From Omphalotus guepiniiformis (lineage: Eukaryota; Basidiomycota; Agaricomycetes; Agaricales; Omphalotaceae): a stretch of 64,000 bases of DNA. Position numbers and translations under genes: made by a program. The notes beneath the pieces were generated by a model, which saw only the letters and a program-made list of their open reading frames with translations, made no database searches and had not been told where the DNA came from. The stretch covers positions 992,001 through 1,056,000 of the forward strand of contig JAQOOI010000017.1 in assembly GCA_028554645.1 (NCBI GenBank), given 5' to 3'. Positions 37,760 through 49,684 of this stretch are shown piece after piece (within the stretch, counting starts at the first letter, position 1; every line of letters starts with the position of its first letter).

Positions 37760-39935
37760 ATGTCGAACACTCCCATCAATGAACTATCCCAGGTATTATT
37801 GTCCTCAGTTCTGTGAATAATGAATCGAACCCATTTTCTGCTTTAGATCCATGCGATTCTGCATAAAACCTTCAAGGCCAGAGTAAGTTACCCAATTGCA
37901 TGGCGGCAGCACCAGCTCTTGCAGATAGCTCGTATGCTGCAAGACAATCAAAGCAGATTTGCCGATGCACTTTTCAAAGTACACTTACTCTACATCCCCG
38001 GGATCTATTTTTGTTCATTGAATTTCCCATCTCAGGACCTTGGCCGCCCAAAGCTGGAGGCTTACCTCGCCGAGATCAACCCAGTCATCGAGCGCGCTAT
38101 ACTCAGTGCCACCAAGCTTCCCGAATGGACCAAGCCAGAGAACAAGGAAGATGAGGTCGAACTGCGGTACAAGGACTGGAAACCGAAAGTATTCCGGACA
38201 CCCAAAGGTGTCGGTTTAGTCATTGCGTAAGTCGGTGGTCTCGGAGCGCCATTAATCAAGCTTAACCTTGGAGTTAAGACCTTGGAACTACCCGTTGATT
38301 CTCTCTTTGCAACCACTCATTGGAGCCATCGCAGCTGGATGCTGCTGTGTAGTCAAACCGTCTGAAATAGCAGCCAACTACGCCTCACTCCTCGCTGAGC
38401 TCATCCCACAGTATCTTGACCAATCTGCTGTTCGCATCGTCCTGGGTGCCGTTCCAGAAACTACAAAGCTATTGGAGTTTAAATGTACGAATACCGCGCA
38501 CTTTCCAACGTTTGACTAACTGCTATACTTTCTTAGGGGATCATAGTGCGCTGCATCAATCAATCTTTGCTTGCTATGAATAACTTGTTACGTTGTGGTA
38601 TAGTCTTCTACACAGGCAATGGTTCTGTCGCACGTATAATCGCCGCTGCAGCTGCCAAGCATCTCACCCCTATGACTCTCGAATTGGGTGGTAAATCTCC
38701 CGTGATTATTGACCCGAACTACGACCTTGATATCGCAGCTAGACGTATCTTATGGGGTAAGATATCCAATGCCGGTCAACTCTGTGCTCCCCTCCCAGAT
38801 CCTCTAACAAACTCACTTATTGTATAAACGGATAGCTCTGTGTGTCCCCTGATCATATCTACCTCCCCACGGCCTCCCACCCAACACTTCTAAACGATTT
38901 TATTGCCGCCCTCAAGCGCGCATACACATCTTTTTACCCCTCCGGCCCCCTCAACTCAGATTCGTTCTCCAGCATTATTAACAAGGCACACTTTTCTCGT
39001 ATCACAGATATGCTTTCCCGGACCCAAGGCGAGGTCGTTATCGGGGGCGGGAAAGATGAGGCGCGAACCCGCATCGAGCCGACGGTGGTGAAGGGAGTTC
39101 CAGAGGGCGATTCGTTGTTGGAGACAGAGATTTTCGGGCCGGTGTTACCGCTTGTGGAGGTGGGAACGGTGGATGAGGCTATTGAGAGGATCAATGAGAA
39201 GGATCATGCCTTGGTTCTGTATGTTTTCAGTGAGAGCGAGGACTTCAAGGAGAAAGGTATATTTTGGTTTTCTTTCTTTTTTCCTTGTGAATCTCGTTCA
39301 TCTGAGGGTTTTTTTTTGTCATTCAGTCCGAAAAAACACTATGAGTGGAGGGATTGTATTCAACGATACCTTTATGCAGCTAGACGGTACGTTTCTTCAT
39401 ATTCCTAGCGCCGGGGTCCTTACTCGCCTGATTTTTAGTGAAAGAGCTTCCTTTTGGAGGCACCGGAGACTCCGGATGTAAGTTTTCTCTCTCTGCTCCA
39501 CCTTATCACACAAGGAACTAAAAATGAACTCACACAGACGGCCGTCAAGTCCTACGATACTCGTTCGAGGCATTCAGTTATTTGCGAAGCTCGATAGATG
39601 CACCTATCTCGTAAGTCTTAACTCCACTGATGAACCCCTCCCTATCTTCTTTTGCCACCACGAATAACCGTGGGCTTGGGTGTGAAACGATGTGAACCTT
39701 TTCTCCCTCTCCCTCTTCGGGCCCGAATCTGCCCTCCCACCATCTTGTTTCCTATCTTTCCTATCTTTACCAATCAATGACTCTTGACTGCCAAACTGAA
39801 CCCCAATCCAGCGCCGAATCTGGTCTCACACTGCGATATCCACCTTATACCAGAGAAAGCTTCGACATCTTGTGTGCACCTGCAGTATCTGTCAAGATAC
39901 CGGAGTCGACTTTGGCGGATGGGATCAAGGTATAA
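37760..39935 (+). CDS. Aldehyde dehydrogenase, ALDH3 / fatty-aldehyde type
   Basis: Exons join to an ALDH of about 520 residues. Visible blocks are [25 protein letters not shown] then [61 protein letters not shown] (general-base Glu) and [13 protein letters not shown] (catalytic Cys). Further on are [47 protein letters not shown] and a final [17 protein letters not shown]. This is the class 3 family, oxidising medium- and long-chain aldehydes with NAD(P)+. A hydrophobic C-terminal anchor is not evident. The join between NAGQ and LCVSPDH (38780-38839) cannot be made with a GT-AG or GC-AG intron although both exons are conserved; see findings. All other introns are canonical. Confidence 0.8.
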
Positions 39936-40377
39936 GAAAAATGGACGCCTGTTGGGACGATAAGGGCAATTTCTATATTTGACCTATACGTATTTAATAG
40001 CTGAGCTTGAGTATTTGGACAAGCAGAAGTTTCAAGTGAGAATTTTATACATGTATAATAGTTTTGTGTAAAGAGTATACTTCCCAGATGATTGTCGCGG
40101 CCTTGGTCAAAGCTGCACCTACGATTCCATTGATTAAATTCACGTGGCATGCTAGATTCCAGTCGGGGTCTCGAGATGTGATATATTATGTATTCTAAGA
40201 TTCTGTGCTACAATGAAATATAATCCGCAACTATTCGTAAATAACTAGCTACAATTTTGTGCGTGAGTGGTGAGGATGCGATAGTATGATGTTGATATAT
40301 GATACAGCAGTAAATCGAGGTGGGCGTTTTAAATGAAATTAGATGCGGGGATGTATGACACTGACGCCAAGTCAGGT
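39936..40377. other. Convergent 3' region
   Basis: These 442 nt separate the stops of the aldehyde dehydrogenase and Hsp78 genes. The sequence is AT-rich with several TATA and ATTTGT stretches. No coding signal is seen. Confidence 0.5.
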
Positions 40378-43300
40378 TCAATTCTTCGTTTGATTCTCAG
40401 CTGCGCTGGGATCAGCTAAATGGTTATCCTTAATAACGAGCGAATTGCCATCCTCATGGACACGTATGATAACAGTATCTCCGTCCCTAAACTGATCGTT
40501 AGTATACCACTTAACAATCAGAGGGAATCAAGACTTCACCTCACAGTACCCCTCAACAACCTCTGCGCCAATGGGAACAACACATCCGTTCTAACAACAC
40601 GTGCAATTGCCCTCGCACCATACATCTCCGAGTAACCCTGCTTCGCAAGCCACTCTCGCGCGGGACCATCAACATCGAGCGTGATACGCTTATCCTTGAG
40701 CCTCGCCGCCACGTCGTTCAGACGGAGTGAGACGACTTGTAGGATGGACTCCCGTGAGAGCTTGTTGAACACGAGCATAGAGTCCAGCCGATTCAGGAGC
40801 TCAGGCGGGAAATACTCCTGGGTTCGCTCTAGTACTTCGTCTCGAGCTTCAGCGGATACGACGCCATCCTCATTGCAAGCAGTTTTGTGAGCTAAGATGT
40901 CGCTACCTGTTCGTCATGTAGCAGGTGAGATTGAGTTAGACGCGATTCAGAAACATGGAATACGCTACCGAGGTTGCTGGTTAAGCAGATGATTGTGTTC
41001 TTGAAATCTACCTTGCGGCCCTGACTGTCTGTAACACTACCCTCATCCAAGATTTGAAGGAGGATCATAGCGACGTCCTGCGCATGAGGTGAGTTTTCTT
41101 AGATGAGATCTCAATAGCACAAAAAAACAAACCTTATGTGCCTTCTCCAACTCGTCGAGTAAAATGACGGCGTAAGGCTTTCGTCTAACAGCTTCAGTGA
41201 GCTGGCCACCTTCCTCAAACCCAACATAACCAGGAGCAGCACCAATAAGACGGGATATCGTATGCCGGTCGTGATACTCGGACATATTGATGTTGATCCT
41301 AAACGATGTAAAAGATGAGTTATGAGGGAACCGGTGCATTTCATTCATTACTTACAAACCGCGCTGCTCATCGTTGAATAGGAAACCAGCCAACGCTTTG
41401 CATAGCTCAGTTTTACCTACACCAGTAGGTCCCAGAAACAGGAACGATGCGACAGGTCTGTTTGGTGCCTGCAGACCAGCTCTGGAGATTCGAACAGCGT
41501 CACTGACGGCTTCAACGACATGATCTTGACCAACTACACGTTGCCGTAGAGTTTCCTCCATCTACAAGTGTGATGCATATCAGTTTCGAACATGAAGAAA
41601 TAAACTTGTTGACTCTGGTTACTCACATGCACCAGCTTGTCCTTCTCTCCCTTCAGCAAATTTTGCACAGGTATTCCAGTAGCTTTCGCTACAACCCTCG
41701 AGATGTCATTCGAGGTCACCCGATCGTGCAACATCATCAACGGTCCCTCTCCTTCTTGAGCCATATTCTCCTCTTCTTTCGGCAGCTGCCCTTCTAATTC
41801 AGGAATAGTAGAGAACCTCAGTCTGCTAGCAAGTTCATATTGTCCTTGCCTCTGCGCAACCTCAAGCTGATGTTTTGCATCCTCAAGACGTTCCTTGAGA
41901 TCCTTGATACGGTCGAGCCTTGCTCGCTCAGCTTTCCAAATTTCCGTCAACTGCGAAGCCTCTTCCTTCTTACTCTTCAAATCCGACTCTAATTTTTCCC
42001 TACGCTCAACGCTGAACACGTCTGATTCGTTTTTGAGCGACTCGAGCTCTATCTGAAGAGTCATGATTTCACGATCAAGCGCTTCAAGTTCATCCGGTTT
42101 CGATTCTTGGGCAAGCCGGAGAGCGGAGGCGGCTTCGTCGACTAGGTCGATGGCTTTGTCTGGTAAGTAGCGGTCCGAGATGTATCGAGCAGAATAAACG
42201 GCGGCTAGAAAACGTTCAACGTGAGTACTTTACTTCGTGTGGGAGTCATTAGCATTGACTTACCAGTAACAAGAGCGCTATCGGAAATCTCAACACCATG
42301 ATGGACTTCGTAGCGTGGTTTGAGACCCCGGAGTATCGAAATGGTAGATTCCACTGTGGGTTCGTCGATCTGGACCGGCTGGAACCGCCGTTCCAGAGCA
42401 GCATCTTTCCCGATAGTTTTGCGATATTCATCGGCTATTGCGCAAAACTCAGATTTCACCAACAAGGTCAAGAAACGTGGTACTTACGAGTCGTAGCTCC
42501 GACAAGCTGCAATCCACGAGCGAGAGCAGGTTTGATCATCTGCCCTGCATCAATGCTCCCCTCTGCCTTTCCTAGATTGAAAAGTGTGTCTACACTTTGG
42601 CGTGAGCGAGTCAAAGGAGAGAATAGAGCAATATGAGTACTCACGAACTTCGTCAATGAAGCATATTACTTTCCCAGCCTATCAATGTACATCAGATGCT
42701 AGCTAGAAACTCTGCATTACTCGACTTGCCTCTTCTTCAATGTCCCGTATGAGGGCTTTGAACTTCTCCTCAAACTGACCCCGAACGCCGGACCCTGCCA
42801 TAATAGCGGAGAGATCAATGGACAGAACACGCTTGTCTTGCAGAGACTGAATTTGAATTGGTCAAACAAGGTCACCAAAGCAGGCTATCGGGAGGAATAT
42901 CTCACCTCTGGAACTTCCTTAGCTACGATTCGGCTTGCTAACCCTTCCAGAATAGCTGTTTTACCGACACCAGGAGGTCCAATGAGCTACAGAGAGCCTT
43001 AGAGAGTACCATAATATGAAGTAGCAGGAAATACATACTACTGGATTAGACTTTGTTCTTCGAGACAAAACTGTGTGACGTGAGTTAAAATTCAGAAGGA
43101 CACTCTATCAAGAATCCTTACTTTGAATGGTTCGACGTATTTCTATCGAGGATAGAGTCAGAGGGTAGCTACTGGAACCATGCACATAACGCACCTTCGT
43201 CTCTGCCAATTGTCGGGTCTAGCTTGCCATTCTTTGCCATCTCTGTCAAGTCGACACTCTAGAGCCATTCAGTCTAGCTTAGTATTTCGTTTTCATGGGT

Positions 43301-43565
43301 GAGTAAATCACTCACTGTATTCCTTTAATGCATCTCCCTTCTGATGTTGTGGACCAAAACTAAACCCAGGAAACCCTCCACCACCTCCACTTCCTCCGGG
43401 TGGAGGAGAGTAGTTTCGAACAGACATGATCTGGAACCCATTGCGCGCGATTGGAGCAAAACGAACAGAAGACGGAAGAAGGCGCGTTCTACAGGGTACA
43501 GAGCCAAAGGAGCGCTGAGAAACCAGTCTTGGTATTGACCTCGATGAGATTATTACGCGGGACAT
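40378..43565 (-). CDS. HSP78: Mitochondrial Hsp78 / ClpB-type AAA+ disaggregase
   Basis: The N-terminus [18 protein letters not shown], Arg/Ser-rich and without acidic residues, reads as a mitochondrial presequence, and [10 protein letters not shown] and a Gly-rich linker follow. There is no Clp N-domain repeat, as in Hsp78. NBD1 has GRDE near the start, Walker [14 protein letters not shown], Walker [12 protein letters not shown] and [20 protein letters not shown]. The coiled-coil M-domain runs from about [14 protein letters not shown] to [19 protein letters not shown]2 has [19 protein letters not shown], Walker [15 protein letters not shown], pore loop [12 protein letters not shown], Walker [12 protein letters not shown] and [13 protein letters not shown] final intron near 40480-40545 leads to [14 protein letters not shown]. 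Hsp78 resolubilises aggregated matrix proteins with Ssc1. At least eight introns are visible. The start shares a divergent promoter with the aldolase gene. Confidence 0.92.
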
Positions 43566-43938
43566 TGTCGTAAGTTAAAGGATGGCGGTAAACGACAAAG
43601 GCAGGTTAAATAAGAGACCTGTTCAAGTCTTGGGTCATCCAGAACAATATAGAAGATACAAGAATTTTTGGCGCTGATGACTCATGGGCCATTACGTCCA
43701 TACATACACTATTGGTCATGTGACATGAATACTCTGGAGGCTGGAGTACCCTCCATCTTCCTCCATGGCCGAATGCCAGTGCTGTTGAACCTATTGCTGA
43801 ACCTGATATCCAAAGGTTTTGGTAGTAATGCTTACTCGCTCTCACAGGAGGATACGGAACTGTACATTTTCCAAATCATCTTCCGAAGGATTGTGGACCT
43901 GGTCTGGCGTATGGTCGATCAAGTGACTCTGGAACCTC
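43566..43938. promoter_or_regulatory. Divergent promoter region (HSP78 / deoxyribose-phosphate aldolase)
   Basis: These 373 nt must drive a stress chaperone and a nucleotide-salvage aldolase in opposite directions. An array of GAA triplets is seen at 43651-43676, at irregular spacing (7-10 nt) and with only one imperfect TTC partner, so I do not claim a heat-shock element. No TATA box is convincing. Confidence 0.35.
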
Positions 43939-44922
43939 ATGAACTCTACAGTGATGGCTGCAGGACGCACAAATGAAGAATGGGCCTCCCTAATCTCCTC
44001 AAAGATTCTTCAAGTGCTTGCTGACACCGACGAATCTCCTCCAGAAGCTCCTACAAGCTTTATCTCTCATACGGGCCCAGTTTTTGCCTCAGCCATAGAT
44101 CACACTCTTCTCAAGCCAGATGTTACACCTGTACAGATCGACGAGCTATGCGATCAGGCCATAAAGTATAATTTCAAGGTGTGCCTCTGGATATTCATTG
44201 CATACTCACCGACAGTTGATCGCTGTCCTCAAGTCATGTTGCGTGAACGGCGCGAATGTTGAGCAAGCATCAAAGAGGTTGAAGGGCGCCACGAGTATTC
44301 CGTGCGCAGTCATTGGGTTTCCACTTGGCGCAAGTACAACAGCAGTCAAGACCTTGTAAGTCCTCCTTTTCCTTCCTCGCGATCCGTTGCACTGCTCATG
44401 AAATTTGAACCCAGTGAAGCAAAAGATGCTATTTCGCGCGGCGCGCTCGAAATCGACATGGTCATCAATATCGGCGCTCTCAAATCGAAAATCTACACTA
44501 CCTTATATTCCGACATTTATTCCGTCGTCCAAGCTTCTTATCCCGTTCCAGTCAAAGTAATTCTCGAGACCGTGTTTCTTTCCGACGAAGAAAAGATCGC
44601 TGCTTGTTTCGTGGCTGCTGAGGCAGGAGCGGCATTCGTAAAGACTTGCACGGGCTTCCTCGGAGGTGGGGCGACGAAGGAGGATGTAAGATTGATGTAC
44701 AAAACAGTTAAATACAAAGCCGGGGATGTCAAGGTCAAAGCCAGTGCAGGGATAAGGTCGTTTGAAAAGTGCCTAGAAATGTTTCAGGCCGGAGCGGAGA
44801 GGATTGGAACGTGAGTTTTTCAATGCCTACATTGAGGTAATCATACCTGACGCCGTGTTTCTGCACACAGATCTTCAGGGGCGGTTATAATGGAAAACAC
44901 AGGCGTTTCCGTCCGAGGCTAG
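43939..44922 (+). CDS. Deoxyribose-phosphate aldolase
   Basis: This is a class I aldolase cleaving 2-deoxyribose 5-phosphate to acetaldehyde and glyceraldehyde 3-phosphate. Conserved blocks are ASAIDHTLLKPDVTP, SCCVNGANVEQASKRL (after the first intron), CAVIGFPLGASTTAVKT, ALEIDMVINIGALKS (catalytic Asp), VKVILETVFLSDEEK, AAFVKTCTGFLGGGAT (Schiff-base Lys) and VKVKASAGIRSFEKC (second Lys; Ala replaces the first Gly of the usual GG). The C-terminus reads ERIGTSSGAVIMEN across the last intron. Four exons give about 270 residues, near the family's usual 220-260. Met at 43939 is taken; Met at 43954 is equally possible. The product acts in nucleoside breakdown, feeding glycolysis. Confidence 0.9.
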
Positions 44923-45045
44923 CAGACTTTGCTATTCTAATATAAAGATATAAGATACACAAAAGAAATTCAGAGCATCGAAAACGAAGGTGTAGATACG
45001 CGACACAGTCCACAAAACAAGTAAATTAAAACATTCGGAGACAAC

Positions 45046-48000
45046 CTAAACCGCTGATGTACTGCTCATCTCAACCGGCAGCTGGCTATATCCATTCCTG
45101 CTGCCACCACCACCGACCACACTGCGTACGCCATCCCACGCATCACCAACTGCACTACGCGCACTGTCAAGGAATACGCCCGTCCAAGTCACACCACTCT
45201 CAAGTGATTCGTCGGGCATCACGCTATCTGCCGGCCTTCTCCACCATTTCAGAGTCAACGAACTCGTGACAACACTGACACTCGAGAACGCCATAGCTGC
45301 TCCTGCAAGCATTGGGTGCATGTATAACCCGAAAGGTAAGAAAAGGCCCATAGCGAGTGGTATGCCCAGGATATTATAAACACAAGCCCAGATGAGATTA
45401 CGCTTGATGACCGAGAAGATACTTCTTGATAGGTGGAAAGCAGCGACGACGTCGAGAAGATCGGAACGCATGAGAACAATGTCTGCAGCTTCAATTGCTA
45501 CTGAAGTACCCGACGAGAGGGCGATTCCAACTGTGGCAGCAACGAGCGCCGGAGAGTCATTGATGCCATCTCCCACCTATGAACTTCAGTCAGCCTGATC
45601 CACAAGAATCTAAAAAAAGTTACTTACCATCGCAACGCCATCACCATACTTTTCTATGAGCTCAGTGACCATAGTAGCTTTACCCTTCGGTGTCATGCTA
45701 GACCAAACGCCCTCAGGCCGAATCCCAACTTGTTGGGCAATTGCGATAGCAGTTGCCTTGCTATCACCTGTCATCATGTTTACCTCAATGCCCATCTTCT
45801 GTAGCGCCTGGATCGCATACTTGCTAGAAGGCTTCGGTGCGTCCGCCAACGACACAGCTAATATTGGTTGCAAGCGTCCTGAAGTCCCGTTCTGTACTGA
45901 TACGTATATTATTGTCCGACCAAGTTTAGTTTCCTGACCTTCAAAGTTCGACAACGAAGAAGGTAGATGGCCGTCATCAGATTGTGAAATGAACCGAGCG
46001 TTCCCAATCAAGACAGTTCGCTTCTGGCCAGCGCAGACAACAACAGCCTTAACACCAGCGCCAGTGACACTTTCAAAAGTTTCGATAGTCACATTTGGTA
46101 TGCCAGTAGCCTCGTCCTTGAGCAATTCCTTCCCATAGACAGCAATGGCTTTTGCCAAGGGGTGCTCCGACCTCGCCTCGGTAGCGCTGACCATAGCGAT
46201 GACGGATTTGCGAGAAGTGGCGCCGTCTGCGCAGAATCCATCCAGCCCTGTATCACCGGCGTACATTTCCTCGTTTGTGTGCCCAGAAGAACGCTCGCTT
46301 GGTACCCAGCACATTCCCACCACACTGAGCTTCCCGACAGTGACAGTGCCCGTCTTGTCCATGACTACCCGTTTGATATTCTTGCTTGCCTCTAGAGCTC
46401 GGCCTCCCTTGATCAATATTCCGTTTTTGGCTCCGACACCAGTGCCCACCATGACAGCGGTTGGAGTGCTCAGCCCGAGCGCGCAGGGACACGCCACAAC
46501 AATAACGCTAATACATATCTGTAGACACACTGCAAGTTTGCTTGCGCCGTGCATGTGGAACATACCAGGAAGTCTGTCCTCATTGAGAACGTTTGAAAGG
46601 ACGATCCATACGACGAACGTGGCCAAAGCAATAGATATCACAGTCGGGACAAAATAGCCAGCGACTCTGTCCGCAAAGGCTTGAATAGGCGCTTTAGATG
46701 TTTGCGCATCTTCAACTAGGCGCACGATCTGTGCCAAGGCGGTATCTTTGCCGGCACGAGTGACAACCATATCGAAAGTCCCCAAGCCGTTGATGGTACC
46801 TCCAATAACAGAGTCTCCTATTTGCTTTAAAACAGGGACGGCTTCACCTGTGATGGCACTCTCGTCTACAGAAGAAGAGCCACGAACAACGGTACCATCA
46901 GCTGGGATCTTATCTCCCGGAACAAGCTTTACAGTATCGCCGACTTCGACAAGCTCGGTAGCAATCCGTTTCTCCTGTGTACACGTGGCGTCGGTGTAGA
47001 TCGTCGCCATAGAAGGTGCAAGCGCCATCAAGTCGGTAAGCGCAGCACTAGTGCGCCCTTTGGCCTTATTCTCCAAGTATCGGCCGAGAGACACGAACAT
47101 GATCAACATAGTGCTCGTGTCGAAAAAGAGCATGGGTCGGAAACCAGGTGTGGTGTTGAACATAGAAATGATGAGCACGCACAGCGAGTAAAGATACGCA
47201 GACGATGTGCCCAGCATGACAAGGACATCCATTGTTGCAGTGCCGTGTTTGAGAGACTTGTATGCATTTCGATAGAATTTGGCACCAACCCAAAATTGTG
47301 CAGGGGTAGTCAAGAACAGGACCAAAACATTTCCTAGAAGCAGGGCATTGCAGAGCTGAATATCGAGGAACGTGGAAATGAATGGAAGGTGTGGAAAAAT
47401 CATGCCGATGAAGAAGACTGGTATAGCGAACATCAGACTCCACAACAGTCTTGACCGCCACTCCATCACTTCTTTGGTACGCGTGAGAGACTGAAGCTGG
47501 GTAGCATTATTCTCGTCCGAGAGTATAGCGTCGAAACCCATATCTTCAATACGCGACACCATTTCACGGGGACCGATGAGTGCACGATCAAATGTGATCT
47601 GACATGTTTCGGTGGCGAGGGAGACCGATACACTGATGATTCCAGGAACAGCAGACAGGCCAGATTCGACAGTATTGGTGCAAGAAGCACATGTCATGCC
47701 ATATATCCGCAGTGTGACCGAATCCTCACGGGAAGGGGGAATGAGCGTCGCATCGAAACCGATATCGGAAATTTCCTGAAGCGACAGCATGTGAGCTGGC
47801 TGCGCAAGAGCAAGAGCAACCACTCACTTCAACGACTTTGTCAACAGACCATAAATTAGGATCGTATTCCACGACACCTCGTTCTGCCAATAGTGCAACC
47901 TTGATAGAGTGGATGCCTTTCTGTGGTCGTAGCATACCCTCTATAGCCTCGACACAAGAAATGAGAACTATCACAAAAGGTGGCATGCAAGGACGTACCT

Positions 48001-48193
48001 CGACACAAGAGCCACAAGTCATTCCCTCTATCCGAAGTTCACATTTCTCCGAAGCAGGCTTTTCAAGAGCGAGCTCCTTGCCAGCACCACCCATGAGAGG
48101 CTCCGAAGACTCCGTAGGAAGCTCTACAGCGGAAGCGCGAAAAGTAGAGCTGAGTGGGGTACTAGCCCAAATATCTTTGAGAATTTTCGACAT
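45046..48193 (-). CDS. CCC2: Copper-transporting P1B-type ATPase (Ccc2/ATP7 family)
   Basis: The N-terminus has two heavy-metal-associated domains: [10 protein letters not shown] near residue 55 and [16 protein letters not shown] near residue 140. Eight membrane segments surround the transport motif [16 protein letters not shown] (CPC). The cytosolic loops hold TGEAVP (actuator), DKTGTVTVG with the phosphorylated Asp, [10 protein letters not shown] (HP motif) and [19 protein letters not shown] follows across an intron at about 45577-45630. The C-terminus contains [13 protein letters not shown] and [18 protein letters not shown]. The ATPase loads Cu+ into secretory-pathway enzymes such as laccases and multicopper oxidases, probably from the trans-Golgi; that location is known of the family. 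The two HMA domains match yeast Ccc2. A 51-nt intron inside HMA1 is flanked by 13-bp direct repeats. Confidence 0.93.
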
Positions 48194-49684
48194 ATTGGAA
48201 AGATGGACGAGTTATAAGATGATTCAATATAGCAGTGTGAGAACCCGATTGTTGTACAGACGTGTGCAAGCCGAACCACCAAAGAAAGCAAGATAGAAGA
48301 GCAGAGTTGATGTAGAGAAGAGATATTAGGGAAGATACACAGGAAAAAGTCTGATACAAGGGAGGATGACAGATGCGCCTGCGCTGACGAAAGACCTAGT
48401 CCCGAGTCTTGACTGTTGGGCGATGTTCGGGGAAACAGAGAGAAAGGCCGTGTGAAACATTTGTTAGTCATGCCCTATTTTATAAGAGTATTCAAATTGG
48501 AATATACGGGGCAAACAATGGCAGTATGTAATTCTACTTCTGACTGTATAACTACTGTATATTATTGCAACAAGTGTCAGGTATGTATATAGTCAGGCTG
48601 CGCAAAGGACAGCCGACATACTAGGCTAAGACGGGTATCCTAGGGCATCAGTCTGAGTCAGATATAGAACTTCAAGCTTTATTAGTGTGAGTAGGCCGAC
48701 GTCCGGAGGCTATCATCTTTCCCGTCAGACTCAGAGTACTGCAGGTACTGCCCTGAGATACATCAGCAGGCCACTGGTCAGAAGTGACGATAGGGGCAGG
48801 CCTCATACTCAAAAATACTCAAAAATTTATAAACAGGCCCCAACCGCGAGATCTTCGAGAAAATTTCGCAATGCGATGACTGTTCAGCTGCTGTCAGCGA
48901 TTGCATTGAATTGAGCTACGTGGACTACTATGGTGATTCGAGAACTGCACTTTTTCGAGAATTGATTTTTGGTGTCTTCCACTTGAGCCTAATCCCTTAA
49001 GTAAGTACATAGACTTATTCTATTATACTCAGAACCCTTAACCTGAATTTGTGGTATTTTATTCTGAGGATGGGGTGGTGTCGGGCAGTGACCGAGGAGG
49101 ATTCGAGAATTGCAATCGTGCAAAATCACGCTTGTCACGGCCACATCCACCCGCATCAGAGAGCATTGACTTTTCCTAAATTTTGTATGTATACCACCTT
49201 CAACTATTTGTGCCACCTTGAGAACCGGAATATGGACTGGTATTGTATACTCTTAGTTGTCTATGTAATTTTTGAGAAATCCTAGTAAGATAATTCTCTA
49301 TATTAGAGAATGTCACACATCAAAGTCACGCTTCCTGAGCAGTAATATGCGTCTCATTCCATTTCCTCAACACATTCTCTTGTTTTTATTTGATATCTAG
49401 TTTTAAATACATTCAATATACCTTACAAAAAATTGACGAAGCACAAATTTGAATGGATGAAGAGATATTCACGAAGTTGCAATTCTGTGTGCAGTGCACA
49501 TTGAAAACCACCATAGTAGTCTTTATATCCAGCGTCCAGCCTCAAGCTCAAGCCTTGCATTAGTATGCACATAAGTAGAATTCAACTGTATTAGTACTAG
49601 TACTAGTACTAGCTTTGACTCTCGGAGACAATTACATGCGTATGTAAGCCGGAAGTTTCAGTCAGGCCGACGTCGATCCTTGGT
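48194..49684. other. AT-rich intergenic region
   Basis: These 1.49 kb lie between the copper ATPase start (minus) and the COQ3 start (plus), so both promoters are here. The part next to 48193 on the minus strand is CT-rich (48200-48470), likely 5' UTR. A 76-codon plus-strand frame at 48687-48914 has a basic, low-complexity composition and no support. Short repeats occur (TACTCAAAAA twice near 48807-48826). Confidence 0.5.
49592..49612. repeat. TAGTAC hexanucleotide microsatellite
   Basis: TAGTAC is repeated three times and followed by TAG, making a 21-nt run. It lies about 75 nt upstream of the COQ3 start. The unit contains ACTAGT-type self-complementary sequence, so it could form a small hairpin. 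Confidence 0.9.

Noticed and set aside
43651..43676. Heat-shock element upstream of HSP78
   Set aside because: GAA triplets are present but their spacing is irregular and TTC partners are poor; a true HSE needs alternating 5-bp units.
45610..47823. A stand-alone 737-residue copper ATPase frame
   Set aside because: It is the central part of the gene: an intron joins it to the first HMA domain upstream and another to the GDGINDSP end downstream, both in frame.
48687..48914. Basic 76-codon open frame in the AT-rich gap
   Set aside because: No domain, no splice partners and low-complexity composition; it may simply lie within promoter sequence.
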